Shown: one piece after another, positions 17,683-26,022 of the stretch | Layout of the letters: each line of letters starts with the position of its first letter | How positions within the stretch are numbered: position 1 is the stretch's first letter | Assembly: GCF_000374185.1 (NCBI RefSeq) | Contig: NZ_KB910518.1 | Span: 4,166,669-4,230,668, forward strand | Source of the DNA: Paenibacillus sp. HW567 | Lineage (GTDB): Bacteria > Bacillota > Bacilli > Paenibacillales > Paenibacillaceae | DNA length: 64,000 nt | Reading direction: 5' to 3' | Notes under the pieces: model-generated | What the model saw: the letters and a program-made list of their open reading frames with translations, nothing else | What the model was told of the DNA's origin: nothing | Databases searched by the model: none | Made by a program: the position numbers and the translations under genes

Positions 17683-19386
17683 CTATGGAGTCAGCGGGTC
17701 GAGCTGTAAGGTGAAATTCATCTTCACATTTCCGTCCTTCGGATGGTACGCATAGATAATTTCCAGCAGCTTGTCCGCTTCGTTCCAGATAACAGCCGGC
17801 TCAGGGGCCACAGCAGAAACCTTACAGTCCAGATTTGGCAGCTTCCAGCGTTGAGGAGTCACTTCAGCGAAGATCAGTCCGGGGCCGCTGACTTCAAAAT
17901 ACACTTCGATTTCCGTATCCGTGTCCAGCTCTACCTCCACCGTCAGCAGATCCTTCTCCACGGCAGCCTCGAAAATAATTCCCCGCAAATGGCTGTTCCA
18001 GTCCTTGCCCTTCTCCCGGCGGAGCAGCCGCAGGTAGCATTTCTCTCCTTCGGCATTCTTCCAGTGGATCGTCGCCGGATGCATCTGGCCGTTCGTGTTC
18101 CGGCTGCCCGACATGGCGCCAAGCATCCGCTCCCGCCCGATCCAGGCGGCTGCGGTGCACAGATTACGGTTCGCTTCAGGATTATCCCGCTCACACAGCT
18201 CGCGGAACTGCTTCTCCGTTCTGCGGTCTCCGCTATGCTCCCTGAACTGCTGAAGCAGCACTTCAGGAAGGTCTGCCCCCACCAGCGCAATCAGCGGATC
18301 ATGGCTGGTTTCGCAGTTAACGGCGGTCAAATGTTCATAGCCTGCTCCCAGCGCCAGATAGAGAAAAACACCGATAGAACTGTGGCCGGTCATCTCCATT
18401 TCGTAGGCACGGGAGAACGGCCCCGACAGATTTTCCAGATTCGGATTGTAGAACTGGGCGATATTCTCCCACAGTCCTTGCTCCAGCTTGCCTCCGGTTT
18501 CGCGGATAGCCGAAGACTTGCCGTACACTCTCCACATGCCCAGCACAGTCAGATCCACACCGTAATAGGTAGTCGTATTGAATTCGGCCAAGGAACCGAA
18601 TTCTTCGTATGCGGCAAGAGCCTCCGCTGCCTCCCGGTCCGCATGTGCAGTCCAGCCGCTGTCCGCAAACCGCTGCCCGTAATAGTGGACAATAAAGATA
18701 TGCATCAGGATGATATTCGAGTTCATCGGGATGGCATCGGACAGACGCCGGTCAATCGAAGCCCCGACAGCAGCAAGCATGGCTTCGTCCATCCGGCGAA
18801 CCAGCTCCTGCGGCATCGAGCCTTCGAATTCATCGAGGATCACGGCAAAGGTACAGGCAATGAACTCACGCCAGTTCGGATCGTAGCTTTTCCATACTGG
18901 AGGCAGCACCTTATCCACCGCATTCTGCAGGGATTGTCTGATGGCCTTGTCATCCAGACCGGCCGCCGCCAAATCCGCTTGCCCGGCTAGCTGCCCCGTT
19001 AATTCCTTGCCGACCTTATCCACCGTCTCGTTCAGGAAGAAGGCAAACCCCGGCGCGAACTTCTTCCAGTCGTAATTGCCCGCTGGAGGGTAGACCGCCT
19101 GCGGCGAGGTGCGGAAGGTGCCGTGATAAATCTCGTCCGGGCAGTTATACTGCAGGTCCATCACCTTGTCCAGCAGACTGCAGGCCCGCTGCACATCGCC
19201 AGGGCTATTCCGGATCAGCAGAGCCAGCGCATAATGTGCGCTGCTGCGGGTATTGTGGTGTCCTGTCTCTTCTTCGTCTTTGAGCAGCTCCATATCTTCA
19301 TCATAGAGCGGGTCCATCATCTCTAAGGATTGAACAATCAAGTAACGCTGTTGTTCTGTAAGCCGATCAAGCATTGTACGGGTCAT
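17683..19386 (-). CDS. Uncharacterised enzyme-like protein of a sugar import operon
   Basis: 567 aa, not assigned to a named family. The first 380 residues are helical with paired-helix spacing and conserved-looking patches (HHNTRSSAHYALALLIRNS, HGTFRTSPQAVYP, KSYDPNWREF, NTTTYYGVDLTVLGMWRVYG), which suggests an (alpha/alpha) toroid as in many glycosidases and polysaccharide lyases. The last 150 residues are beta-rich. There is no signal peptide, so it would act in the cytoplasm. AGGAGGGG lies nine bases before ATG 19386. It follows the second permease gene by 23 bp and ends at a terminator, so it is the last gene of the operon and probably processes the imported sugar. The catalytic role is inference. 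Confidence 0.7.
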   Translation of the reverse strand: MTRTMLDRLTEQQRYLIVQSLEMMDPLYDEDMELLKDEEETGHHNTRSSAHYALALLIRNSPGDVQRACSLLDKVMDLQYNCPDEIYHGTFRTSPQAVYPPAGNYDWKKFAPGFAFFLNETVDKVGKELTGQLAGQADLAAAGLDDKAIRQSLQNAVDKVLPPVWKSYDPNWREFIACTFAVILDEFEGSMPQELVRRMDEAMLAAVGASIDRRLSDAIPMNSNIILMHIFIVHYYGQRFADSGWTAHADREAAEALAAYEEFGSLAEFNTTTYYGVDLTVLGMWRVYGKSSAIRETGGKLEQGLWENIAQFYNPNLENLSGPFSRAYEMEMTGHSSIGVFLYLALGAGYEHLTAVNCETSHDPLIALVGADLPEVLLQQFREHSGDRRTEKQFRELCERDNPEANRNLCTAAAWIGRERMLGAMSGSRNTNGQMHPATIHWKNAEGEKCYLRLLRREKGKDWNSHLRGIIFEAAVEKDLLTVEVELDTDTEIEVYFEVSGPGLIFAEVTPQRWKLPNLDCKVSAVAPEPAVIWNEADKLLEIIYAYHPKDGNVKMNFTLQLDPLTP

Positions 19387-19409
19387 TATGTGTATCCCCT
19401 CCTATTGTC

Positions 19410-20282
19410 TTAACCCTTAACCGCGCCCACCATCATACCGCTGATGAAGTAACGCTGCAAGAACGGATATACAATCAGAATCGGGAGTGTTGTGAAAATA
19501 ACACTGGCTGCCTTCAGGCTCTCCGGCATCAGCTTGTTCATGCCAAGACCCTCCTGCTGCATCAAATCGCTGACCTGATTGTTCTGGATCATCTGGTACA
19601 GCTTGAGCTGCAGCGGATATAAATCTGTGTTGTTGATATACATCAGAGCGTCCTGGAATCCGTTCCAGCGGCCCACGGCGTAGAACAGGCTGAGCGTAGC
19701 CAGCGCAGGGAGCGACAACGGGAGAATAATGCGGAACAAGGTACCCAGATGGGTGGCCCCGTCAATTTCGGCCGCTTCTTCCAGACCTTTGGGAATACTG
19801 TTCAGGAAAGAGATCAGGATAATCATATAGAAGGGGCTGATCAGCCCGGGCAGCACCAGCGCCCAGACCGAATCGAGCAGATGGAGATTGCGGACGAGGA
19901 TGTAATCGGGAATAATCCCGCCGCTGAAGAACATCGTAATCACAATAATCAGCATGAACCATTTTCGTCCCCGCAGATCCTTTTTGGAGAGCGAGAACGC
20001 AACGGCTATCGTCATGGCCATAGACAGCACTGTAGCCAGAATAGTCAGAAAGATCGTGAAGCCAAGAGAACGGATCATGGACATATCGGAGAACACCTGA
20101 GTGTACGCTTCAAAGCTGATTTCTCTGGGGAAAAAGCTGACCAGTCCCGCCATAATCGGACGGCTGGAGCTTAAGGATATCGCAATAATGTGAATAAAAG
20201 GCATTAGGCACAGGATAACAACGAAAGTAATTAACAGGATATTAACCATATCGAATACCCGGTTGGTTGCGCGCTCACTCAT
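19410..20282 (-). CDS. CUT1 sugar ABC permease, LplC/YtcP type
   Basis: 290 aa, six predicted membrane helices. The cytoplasmic EAA loop that contacts the ATPase is EEAAEIDGATHLGTLFRIIL (about 185-204), followed by LPLSLPALATL. The ending YFISGMMVGAVKG is the usual end of LplC-family permeases. It starts 40 bp after the LplB-type gene and precedes the unknown enzyme gene. No ATPase gene is nearby; such systems share an MsmX-type ATPase encoded elsewhere. Imports complex oligosaccharides; the specific substrate is unknown. Confidence 0.93.
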   Translation of the reverse strand: MSERATNRVFDMVNILLITFVVILCLMPFIHIIAISLSSSRPIMAGLVSFFPREISFEAYTQVFSDMSMIRSLGFTIFLTILATVLSMAMTIAVAFSLSKKDLRGRKWFMLIIVITMFFSGGIIPDYILVRNLHLLDSVWALVLPGLISPFYMIILISFLNSIPKGLEEAAEIDGATHLGTLFRIILPLSLPALATLSLFYAVGRWNGFQDALMYINNTDLYPLQLKLYQMIQNNQVSDLMQQEGLGMNKLMPESLKAASVIFTTLPILIVYPFLQRYFISGMMVGAVKG

Positions 20283-20322
20283 TTAGTTTCCCCCTCATTC
20301 TCTGTTTGTTCCGGCGCTTTGA

Positions 20323-21234
20323 CTAGAGTATGCTCTCATCCGCCAGCTTCTTGGATGCATAGTTTGAGCCGAGCAGGAAGACCAGTCCTACCAGCGCTTG
20401 GAACAGCCCTACAGCCGTTGCCAGTGAAATTTGCCCGGACTCAATGCCGATGCGGTATACAAAGGTGCTCAGCACTTCCGAATATTCCCGCACTGCGACG
20501 TTGCCGATAATGAACGGGCGGTCGAAGCCGATGGAGATCATATTGCCCAGGTTGATGATAAGCAGTGTGGCGATGGTAGTTTTAATACCCGGCAAAGAGA
20601 TATGCAGAATCTTCTTGAACCGGCCTGCCCCATCCACCTCCGCTGCCTCGAACAGCTCTTTGTTGATCCCGGTCAGCGCCGCCAGGTACAGAATCGTTCC
20701 CCAGCCTGCACTTTGCCATACGCCAATCAGAAGATAGGTGATGAGCCAGTAATTTTTATCGGAGAGAAAAGGAATGGCCTCCAGCCCCATGCCGGTCAGC
20801 AGGTTATTAATGAATCCCGACTGGGTTCCGAATACCTGCAGCACAATGCCGCCGATAATGACCCATGAAATAAAATGGGGGATGTACAGAATCGTCTGGG
20901 CGAATTTTTTGAACCAGGTAATTCTCAGCTCGTAGAGCATAATGGCGAGAATCAGCGGTGCGGGAAAAGATACGATCAGGTCCAGCAAATTCAGCATCAG
21001 TGTGTTGCGCAGTGCAACGAAGAAATTGTTGTTCTGGAACACTTCCCGGAAGACATCCAGCCCGACCCACTCACTGCCGCCAATCCCCTGGAAAAAGTTA
21101 AAATCCTTGAAGGCAATCTGCACCCCGTACATGGGTCCGTATTTAAAAATAATGAAGTAAATGACCGGCAGCATCAGTATTGCATACAACTGCCAGTGTC
21201 TGCGTAAGTAAACGGAATTCTTCACTGCCTTCAC
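20323..21234 (-). CDS. CUT1 sugar ABC permease, LplB type
   Basis: 303 aa, six membrane helices. The N-terminal pattern LYAILMLPVIYFIIFKYGPM followed by YGVQIAFKDFN is the hallmark of LplB permeases, and the EAA loop is FEAAEVDGAGRFKKILHISL. It ends with ASKKLADESIL, also typical. It forms the transport channel with the LplC-type protein encoded next and receives substrate from the lipoprotein encoded before it. A GC-rich hairpin lies in the 86-bp gap upstream. Confidence 0.93.
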   Translation of the reverse strand: MKAVKNSVYLRRHWQLYAILMLPVIYFIIFKYGPMYGVQIAFKDFNFFQGIGGSEWVGLDVFREVFQNNNFFVALRNTLMLNLLDLIVSFPAPLILAIMLYELRITWFKKFAQTILYIPHFISWVIIGGIVLQVFGTQSGFINNLLTGMGLEAIPFLSDKNYWLITYLLIGVWQSAGWGTILYLAALTGINKELFEAAEVDGAGRFKKILHISLPGIKTTIATLLIINLGNMISIGFDRPFIIGNVAVREYSEVLSTFVYRIGIESGQISLATAVGLFQALVGLVFLLGSNYASKKLADESIL

Positions 21235-21266
21235 TCTCCTCGTCCGCCCTGCGGCAGCGGATGGCA

Positions 21267-21286
21267 GGGAGCCGGCCCCGGCTCCC
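21267..21286 (-). promoter_or_regulatory. Hairpin between binding-protein and permease genes
   Basis: GGGAGCCGG and CCGGCTCCC pair perfectly with a two-base centre and no T-run after it. Hairpins in this position usually protect the 3' end of the binding-protein mRNA, so that more binding protein than permease is made. That role is inferred from known sugar operons. Confidence 0.65.
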
Positions 21287-21320
21287 TCTCCACCTTAATC
21301 CCGCCGTCATTCAGCTTTTT

Positions 21321-22928
21321 TTATTTGGAGCCCATTGCCTTGTATGCTTCGGTGCGTTCGTCCAGAATCGCCTGGCCGCCGCTGGCCATATAGTCTTTCA
21401 TCATCGAATCATAAGTGCTGTCGAACTGATCCGGCTTGATCATAGTCAGCTTAACGATGATTTCCTGGAACTTGTCGGCCAGCGCCGTGCCGTATTTCGC
21501 TTCCGCTTCAATCGGATGGTCGAACCGTACCGGCTGAATGTTGTCCGTATTGGAGATTTCTACCGATTTGCGCATGTCTGCCTGATATTTCTCTGGTGTC
21601 TGTGCAATGTACGCCGCTTCATTCTTGGCATCGTCTCCGGCATATTTACCATTAACGATGACAGCAAGGTCACCGAAGTTGTAAATCCGGTCCATCGCTT
21701 CCTGGGTTGCATCAGGCTTCACTACAGGCACTCCGTTTACCAGCGTGTAGTTCTCGTTCTCCACCCCAAACTGCATATCGAACAGGTTCGTGCCGGAAGC
21801 CATCCAATCAAGATATTTCAGCGCCGCTTCGGCGTTTTTGCTGGATTTCGGAATCATGACATACATCGCGTTCGGCGCATAAGCCGGCTTGGCATGCTTG
21901 CCTTCCGAGTTCGTGAAGGCATCGACCGGAGTAATTACAGCGCCGGGAACATTGGCCTGCAGGTTCTCATAGCCGCCATTTGCGCTGAAGTACAGCTCTC
22001 CGGCATCCTCGGTATAAAAGCCGAGCAGACCGTTCTGCAGATTCTGCCATAGCTGCTTCTTGTCTTTATCCAGGCCGAAGTCTTTGCTCATGAGGCCTTC
22101 ATTGTACAGCTTGTTCATGAATTTCAGACCATCCTTGAAGCCGGGAAGCAAGGTTGGATAATCATTGGAGCCAAGCTGCTGGGTGAGCGTGTACCGCTGC
22201 TCATCGGTGAGCGGCTGGATGAAGGACCAGAGAAGCGGCTCATATTGGGCCGATGCCAGGCTCACGCCGAACGGAATAACCTTGCCGCCGGTATTGCCCG
22301 GGTCTTTATCCTTAAATGCCTTCAGCGCAGTGTACAGCTCATCTGTTGTCTGCGGCACCGGCAGGCCCAGCTTGTCCAGCCAATCTTGACGGATGTAGCC
22401 GGCATATTTCCCAAGCACAAGTCTTCTGCCTGGAAGTGCGAATTGCTTTCCTTTATATTGTCCGTAGGCTAGAGTATCTTCGCCCAGAAATTTCTTAAGA
22501 TTAGGTGCATCCTTATCCAGCAAATCTGTAAGATCCGTCAGACCGCCCTGCTCTGCATACCGGTTAAAGGTCCCCGAATCGTAAGTGAACACGATGTCCG
22601 GCACTTCACTTTGGCTGGCCATCAGGACGTTCAGCTTCTGAATTTCTTCAGAACGCGGCACCGGTACGAACTGTACATTAATATTGTTCGGCTTGCCGAA
22701 GCGCTCCTGCACAAGTCTCGTCAAATAACTGTCGGTGATGGTATAACCGGCAGGTGAATTCCCCCGGTCAAACAGCTCCACCTTTAATGTAGTAGGCTTT
22801 GAGGAATCTGACGCTGCATTCCCGCTGGAAGCATCCTCCTTGGAAGAACATGCGGATAACAGCATTGAGGAGATTAATACGACTGCCAATGCGGGGCTTG
22901 CCCATTTTTTTGACCAACCTTTTGTCAT
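21321..22928 (-). CDS. Sugar-binding lipoprotein, LipO/YtcQ type
   Basis: 535 aa. A basic start, a hydrophobic helix and the lipobox LLSAC (Cys 27) mark a lipoprotein anchored to the outer face of the membrane. After an Ser/Asp-rich linker comes a type I extracellular solute-binding domain with LNVLMASQSEVPDIVFTYDS near residue 100 and a C-terminal SMMKDYMASGGQAILDERTEAYKAM, both typical of the large LipO family. It is the first gene of the operon and delivers an oligosaccharide to the LplB/LplC permeases. The ribosome site is AAAGGTGAT. A promoter with an AraC-type direct repeat lies upstream. Confidence 0.93.
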   Translation of the reverse strand: MTKGWSKKWASPALAVVLISSMLLSACSSKEDASSGNAASDSSKPTTLKVELFDRGNSPAGYTITDSYLTRLVQERFGKPNNINVQFVPVPRSEEIQKLNVLMASQSEVPDIVFTYDSGTFNRYAEQGGLTDLTDLLDKDAPNLKKFLGEDTLAYGQYKGKQFALPGRRLVLGKYAGYIRQDWLDKLGLPVPQTTDELYTALKAFKDKDPGNTGGKVIPFGVSLASAQYEPLLWSFIQPLTDEQRYTLTQQLGSNDYPTLLPGFKDGLKFMNKLYNEGLMSKDFGLDKDKKQLWQNLQNGLLGFYTEDAGELYFSANGGYENLQANVPGAVITPVDAFTNSEGKHAKPAYAPNAMYVMIPKSSKNAEAALKYLDWMASGTNLFDMQFGVENENYTLVNGVPVVKPDATQEAMDRIYNFGDLAVIVNGKYAGDDAKNEAAYIAQTPEKYQADMRKSVEISNTDNIQPVRFDHPIEAEAKYGTALADKFQEIIVKLTMIKPDQFDSTYDSMMKDYMASGGQAILDERTEAYKAMGSK

Positions 22929-23014
22929 TCTCTCATCACCTTTCCCCTTATAATGTTACTTAACGTTCCATCGAATGCTTCGCCGGATGTTCATGACGCC
23001 TTCGATGTCACCAA

Positions 23015-23043
23015 GTATTACATGTAAATATGAAACTGCACAA
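23015..23043 (-). promoter_or_regulatory. Predicted promoter of the LipO-LplBC operon
   Basis: On the minus strand TTGTGC (23038-23043), 17 bases, TAATAC (23015-23020), with a TG just before the -10 box. Transcription would start near 23007, about 80 bases before the ATG. The poor -35 box fits an activator-dependent promoter. The rest of the 412-bp gap 22929-23340 holds the direct repeat, a hairpin and a terminator listed separately. Confidence 0.5.
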
Positions 23044-23048
23044 TAAAC

Positions 23049-23077
23049 CATTTTCAGAAAGACAAAATCATTTTCAG
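23049..23077 (-). promoter_or_regulatory. Direct repeat next to the -35 box, AraC-type operator candidate
   Basis: CATTTTCAG occurs twice on the plus strand, at 23049 and 23069, exactly 20 bp apart, starting six bases upstream of the -35 hexamer. AraC-family activators bind such direct repeats beside -35. The likely protein is the membrane AraC regulator at 13945. Confidence 0.5.
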
Positions 23078-23123
23078 AGAGGGCAATAAACAATTATCGC
23101 CACAATAAACTGCTTTCCACATA

Positions 23124-23146
23124 GGGCACAAATGCCCGTTGTGCCT
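23124..23146. promoter_or_regulatory. Inverted repeat upstream of the LipO promoter
   Basis: GGCACAA and TTGTGCC flank seven bases, with extra G on one side. There is no T-run on either strand. It may be an operator or a structural element; no binding protein can be named. Confidence 0.35.
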
Positions 23147-23245
23147 GGGTTTAATCTTATTTTGATCCCGGATTGGGTGGTTTATCCGTGTAATTCCCCC
23201 TAATCCATTTCCGCTGGCTTCCGTATCAGAACATCATAACACATC

Positions 23246-23276
23246 AAAAAGACGCTCCCGGAATACCAGAAACGCC
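23246..23276 (-). terminator. Intrinsic terminator after the metallophosphatase gene
   Basis: On the minus strand GCGTTTCTGG pairs with CCGGGAGCGT (several G:T pairs) around TATT, then CTTTTTGATG. It lies about 65 bases beyond the stop at 23341 and would close the five-gene operon 23341-27774. Confidence 0.65.
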
Positions 23277-23340
23277 TGTAATTTATACCTTATGTTATAT
23301 TAACTAACACATAATTAGTCTCTAAATGGATTTTAGTTTA

Positions 23341-24177
23341 TTATGTCACACTTACCCGGAAGGCATTAACGCTGTAGTTACTCCCATTGATGGTCAAAAC
23401 CGCATCGTAGTATCCCCTGTCACCGTTCGGCTTGCATTTATAATCCCCCGAGCAGCCGCAGACGAAAAATTTGGTCTTGGTGTAACCCGGGTAAATATTG
23501 TTAAGCTTCCGGTAAAATAAATGTCCGTGATGAGTGAAAATTGCCAGGACCCTGTCTCTTGCTTTTAATGGGATTGCATTAAAAAATTTGCTTGTTTCCG
23601 TCCCGCTTAACACATGGCTGGGATCTACAGTGATTCCGGCGATCTTCAGGGGCCAATGAAAATCAATAATGTAATAATGCTTGTCGTCCAAATTTTTGAG
23701 CAATCTAATACTGGCCGGACTGAATACACCCAGAGCACAATCAAGCCAAACATACTTCACTTTGGTCTGCGTCCCCGGAAAGTTCATTTGTCCGGCAGCA
23801 GCCCCCAGATATTTGGTGAACAATGATCGGGTGCTCGCCTCCCAATTACCAATCGACGCTTTGTAAGGAATCGTTCCAAGTGTGCCCGTAACCGTATCTT
23901 TGAAATCCTTGTAGTACTCATCCGCATGATTGCCATGATCGGCCCCCGCCTGCGCATTATCTCCGCCAAAAATAACAAACCTCTTATTCCCGCTGCTCAC
24001 AGCCTTCGGCAAAAGATTCTTGAAAATACTCGAGCTGTTCCCATACCCCACATGACTGTCGCCTATAACCGCAAAATGGATATCCTGCTGAACCTTCACA
24101 ATAGGCTTAAAGCTGCGTTTCCGTCCAGTGCTGAGGGGAAGACTTTGTCTGCGGCCAGGCTTCACCTGCTTTTTCAT
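23341..24177 (-). CDS. Metallophosphoesterase of the calcineurin superfamily
   Basis: 278 aa. Motifs in order: GDSHVG (about 40), GGDNAQ (about 73), GNWE (about 112, where GNHE is usual) and THHGHLF (about 217). These supply the two-metal site of calcineurin-like phosphatases. The first 30 residues are very basic, without a clear signal peptide. Start: ATG at 24177 after AGGTGG; a GTG one codon earlier is less likely. It follows the DedA gene by 76 bp on the same strand. Substrate unknown; in this context a phospholipid or nucleotide phosphate is possible. The Trp replacing His in the third motif is unusual. Confidence 0.82.
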   Translation of the reverse strand: MKKQVKPGRRQSLPLSTGRKRSFKPIVKVQQDIHFAVIGDSHVGYGNSSSIFKNLLPKAVSSGNKRFVIFGGDNAQAGADHGNHADEYYKDFKDTVTGTLGTIPYKASIGNWEASTRSLFTKYLGAAAGQMNFPGTQTKVKYVWLDCALGVFSPASIRLLKNLDDKHYYIIDFHWPLKIAGITVDPSHVLSGTETSKFFNAIPLKARDRVLAIFTHHGHLFYRKLNNIYPGYTKTKFFVCGCSGDYKCKPNGDRGYYDAVLTINGSNYSVNAFRVSVT

Positions 24178-24253
24178 CACGGACCACCTCTCCCATGCAA
24201 GTATTGAATATATGTATATTCAATATCATTTGGAAGATCGTGGACATTACCCC

Positions 24254-24745
24254 TTAGAAGGAAAACTTATTCCCCACAAAATAACCGATAGACACAAACA
24301 AAACAGTCCAGACAGCCGCGCCGATGCAGCAGAGCAAAATATATTTTTTAAACGGCATCACCGTAATTCCTGATATGTATCCTGCTGCGTGTCTGACTCC
24401 GGGAATAAAATAAGAAAGAAAGACCGTCCAAACTCCATATTTTGCAAACCATTTTCTGACCTTTCTATATCGTTTAGGCGTCAAGCCTACCCATTTCCCG
24501 CATTTGTGAATAATACTGTAGCCGAGCTTTCTTCCAATGGTATAACTGATCGTCATCCCTGCTACTGATCCTATGAAACTAAACAGTAACACAAGCAAGT
24601 AATTCAGCACATGCAGAGAACTTAAATATCCAACAAACACCATTAGTGTCTCATCCGGTATAGGAAGACCTATAATACCAAGAGCGAGTAAGGCTACAAT
24701 TGCCGCATAACCGTATTGCGAGATGAATTGTATAGCCATTTCCAT
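24254..24745 (-). CDS. DedA-family membrane protein
   Basis: 163 aa, four to five membrane helices. It has GLPIPDETLMVFVGYLSS near the N-terminus and FSYFIPGVRHAAGYISGITVM-like sequence (FIPGVRHAAGYISG, about 112), both hallmarks of DedA/SNARE-associated proteins. These act in membrane lipid homeostasis, with undecaprenyl-phosphate or phospholipid flipping shown for several members. Start: ATG at 24745, eight bases after AGGAAG; a GTG three codons earlier overlaps the stop region of pssA. Gene order pssA-dedA with almost no gap indicates co-transcription and a lipid-related role. Confidence 0.9.
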   Translation of the reverse strand: MEMAIQFISQYGYAAIVALLALGIIGLPIPDETLMVFVGYLSSLHVLNYLLVLLFSFIGSVAGMTISYTIGRKLGYSIIHKCGKWVGLTPKRYRKVRKWFAKYGVWTVFLSYFIPGVRHAAGYISGITVMPFKKYILLCCIGAAVWTVLFVSIGYFVGNKFSF

Positions 24746-24750
24746 GATTG

Positions 24751-25275
24751 TCACTTCCTGATAGATATCTTCTTCAATGATGGGAATCGGATTCGGCTAA
24801 CCATTAAAAAGGAAAGGGCGCCAATTAAGGCGAGGATTGCAGCCGGTTCCATACGCAGTTTGGTCAGAGAAAAGAAAGATAGAATGACTCCCGCCGCTGT
24901 AATCGGCATACCCGTAAATTCCGTACTGGATGCCGATATATTGAACCGTGCTAACCGCAGAGCGCCGCATATTATAAATACAATGGCTGCAACGGCTTCT
25001 ATTCCGTGTAAGCTCCCCAAATGATGCAGCAGAATCAGAAAAACAGGCGCTGCGCCAAATGAAATCAGATCTGCCAGAGAATCGAGCTGTTTGCCGAATT
25101 CACTCGTACAGTTCATTAATCTGGCTAGCAGTCCGTCCAGCACATCAAAAAAAGCCGCGATTAAAATTAAAATGAAAGCTGTCTTATAATATCCTTCGAT
25201 CGTAAAAATCAGTGAAGCCGCTCCAGATCCTAAATTGAATACAGTGCAGATAGTTGGAATATATTTCAAAATCAT
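24751..25275 (-). CDS. pssA: CDP-diacylglycerol--serine O-phosphatidyltransferase
   Basis: 174 aa integral membrane enzyme of the CDP-alcohol phosphatidyltransferase family. The signature DG-x2-AR-x8-G-x3-D-x3-D is complete: DGLLARLMNCTSEFGKQLDSLAD (positions about 47-69 hold all key residues). It joins serine to CDP-diacylglycerol to make phosphatidylserine, the precursor of phosphatidylethanolamine. The size and helix pattern match Bacillus PssA. It starts 27 bp after the response-regulator gene and its stop adjoins the dedA start. No psd decarboxylase gene is in the window. A phosphatidylglycerol-type product is possible, but the sequence fits the serine branch better. Confidence 0.85.
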   Translation of the reverse strand: MILKYIPTICTVFNLGSGAASLIFTIEGYYKTAFILILIAAFFDVLDGLLARLMNCTSEFGKQLDSLADLISFGAAPVFLILLHHLGSLHGIEAVAAIVFIICGALRLARFNISASSTEFTGMPITAAGVILSFFSLTKLRMEPAAILALIGALSFLMVSRIRFPSLKKISIRK

Positions 25276-25302
25276 GTATGTCTTCTCCTTCCTGAACCCT
25301 TG

Positions 25303-25989
25303 CTAATCCCTAATCTCTTGGTGGAACTTATATCCCGCCCCGATCACCGTGCGGATAAAGCTCGACTCATATCCAAGCTTCGCTCTCAGCTTCTTAATAT
25401 GTGAATCTACAACCCGGTGATCTCCGTCAAAATCCATGCCCCACACCCGGTTAATGATTGCCTCACGCGAAATCACTACATTCTCATTACTGATGAGCAG
25501 CAATAACAGCTCATATTCCTTCGGTGTCAGCTCGACCTCTCTGCCATCCACTTCCAGCTTGTGGGCCAACGTGTTCAGCACCGCAGACCCGAATTCCAGC
25601 ATATGCCCCTGGGGCTTATAATTTTCAATCACGCGCTTCATCAGCGAGTTGGCTCTGGCAATCAGCACCTTGGGACTGAACGGCTTGGTCACATAATCAT
25701 CCGCCCCAAGCTCAAAGCCGTACACCTTGTCATGATCCGCCGACTTGGCTGTGAGAATAATGATTGGTACTCCTGAACGGCTGCGTACTTTCCGGCATAC
25801 CTCGAACCCGTCCATCTTGGGCATCATCACATCGAGAATCAATAAATCCGGGTATAACGTTTCGAAATCGTCCAGCGCATCCATCCCGTTCTCGGCCTCA
25901 ATGACCTCCCAGCCGTCCTGAATGAAATAATCGGATATAATTTCCCGGATTCGGGTCTCATCTTCAACAATAAGCACTTTCTTAGGCAC
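25303..25989 (-). CDS. OmpR-family response regulator
   Basis: 228 aa. Receiver domain (1-120) with acidic pocket VEDE, phosphorylated Asp D53 in LLILDVMMP, and the KPFSP lysine loop near 104. A winged-helix DNA-binding domain (about 135-228) includes ELTPKEYELLLLL and RVVDSHIKKLRAKL. GTG at 25989 is the likely start, with AGAAGGGA just upstream; the frame extends to a TTG six codons earlier. It follows the kinase gene by 33 bp and precedes pssA by 27 bp, so it may directly control the lipid genes as well as itself. Confidence 0.93.
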   Translation of the reverse strand: MPKKVLIVEDETRIREIISDYFIQDGWEVIEAENGMDALDDFETLYPDLLILDVMMPKMDGFEVCRKVRSRSGVPIIILTAKSADHDKVYGFELGADDYVTKPFSPKVLIARANSLMKRVIENYKPQGHMLEFGSAVLNTLAHKLEVDGREVELTPKEYELLLLLISNENVVISREAIINRVWGMDFDGDHRVVDSHIKKLRAKLGYESSFIRTVIGAGYKFHQEIRD

Positions 25990-26022
25990 TACGTTCCCTT
26001 CTTTCAATCTTCAGACTGGAGT

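Noticed and set aside
17743..18990. Open frame of 415 codons opposite the gene at 17683
   Set aside because: The minus-strand gene has a strong ribosome site, operon spacing and terminator; the plus frame has none of these.
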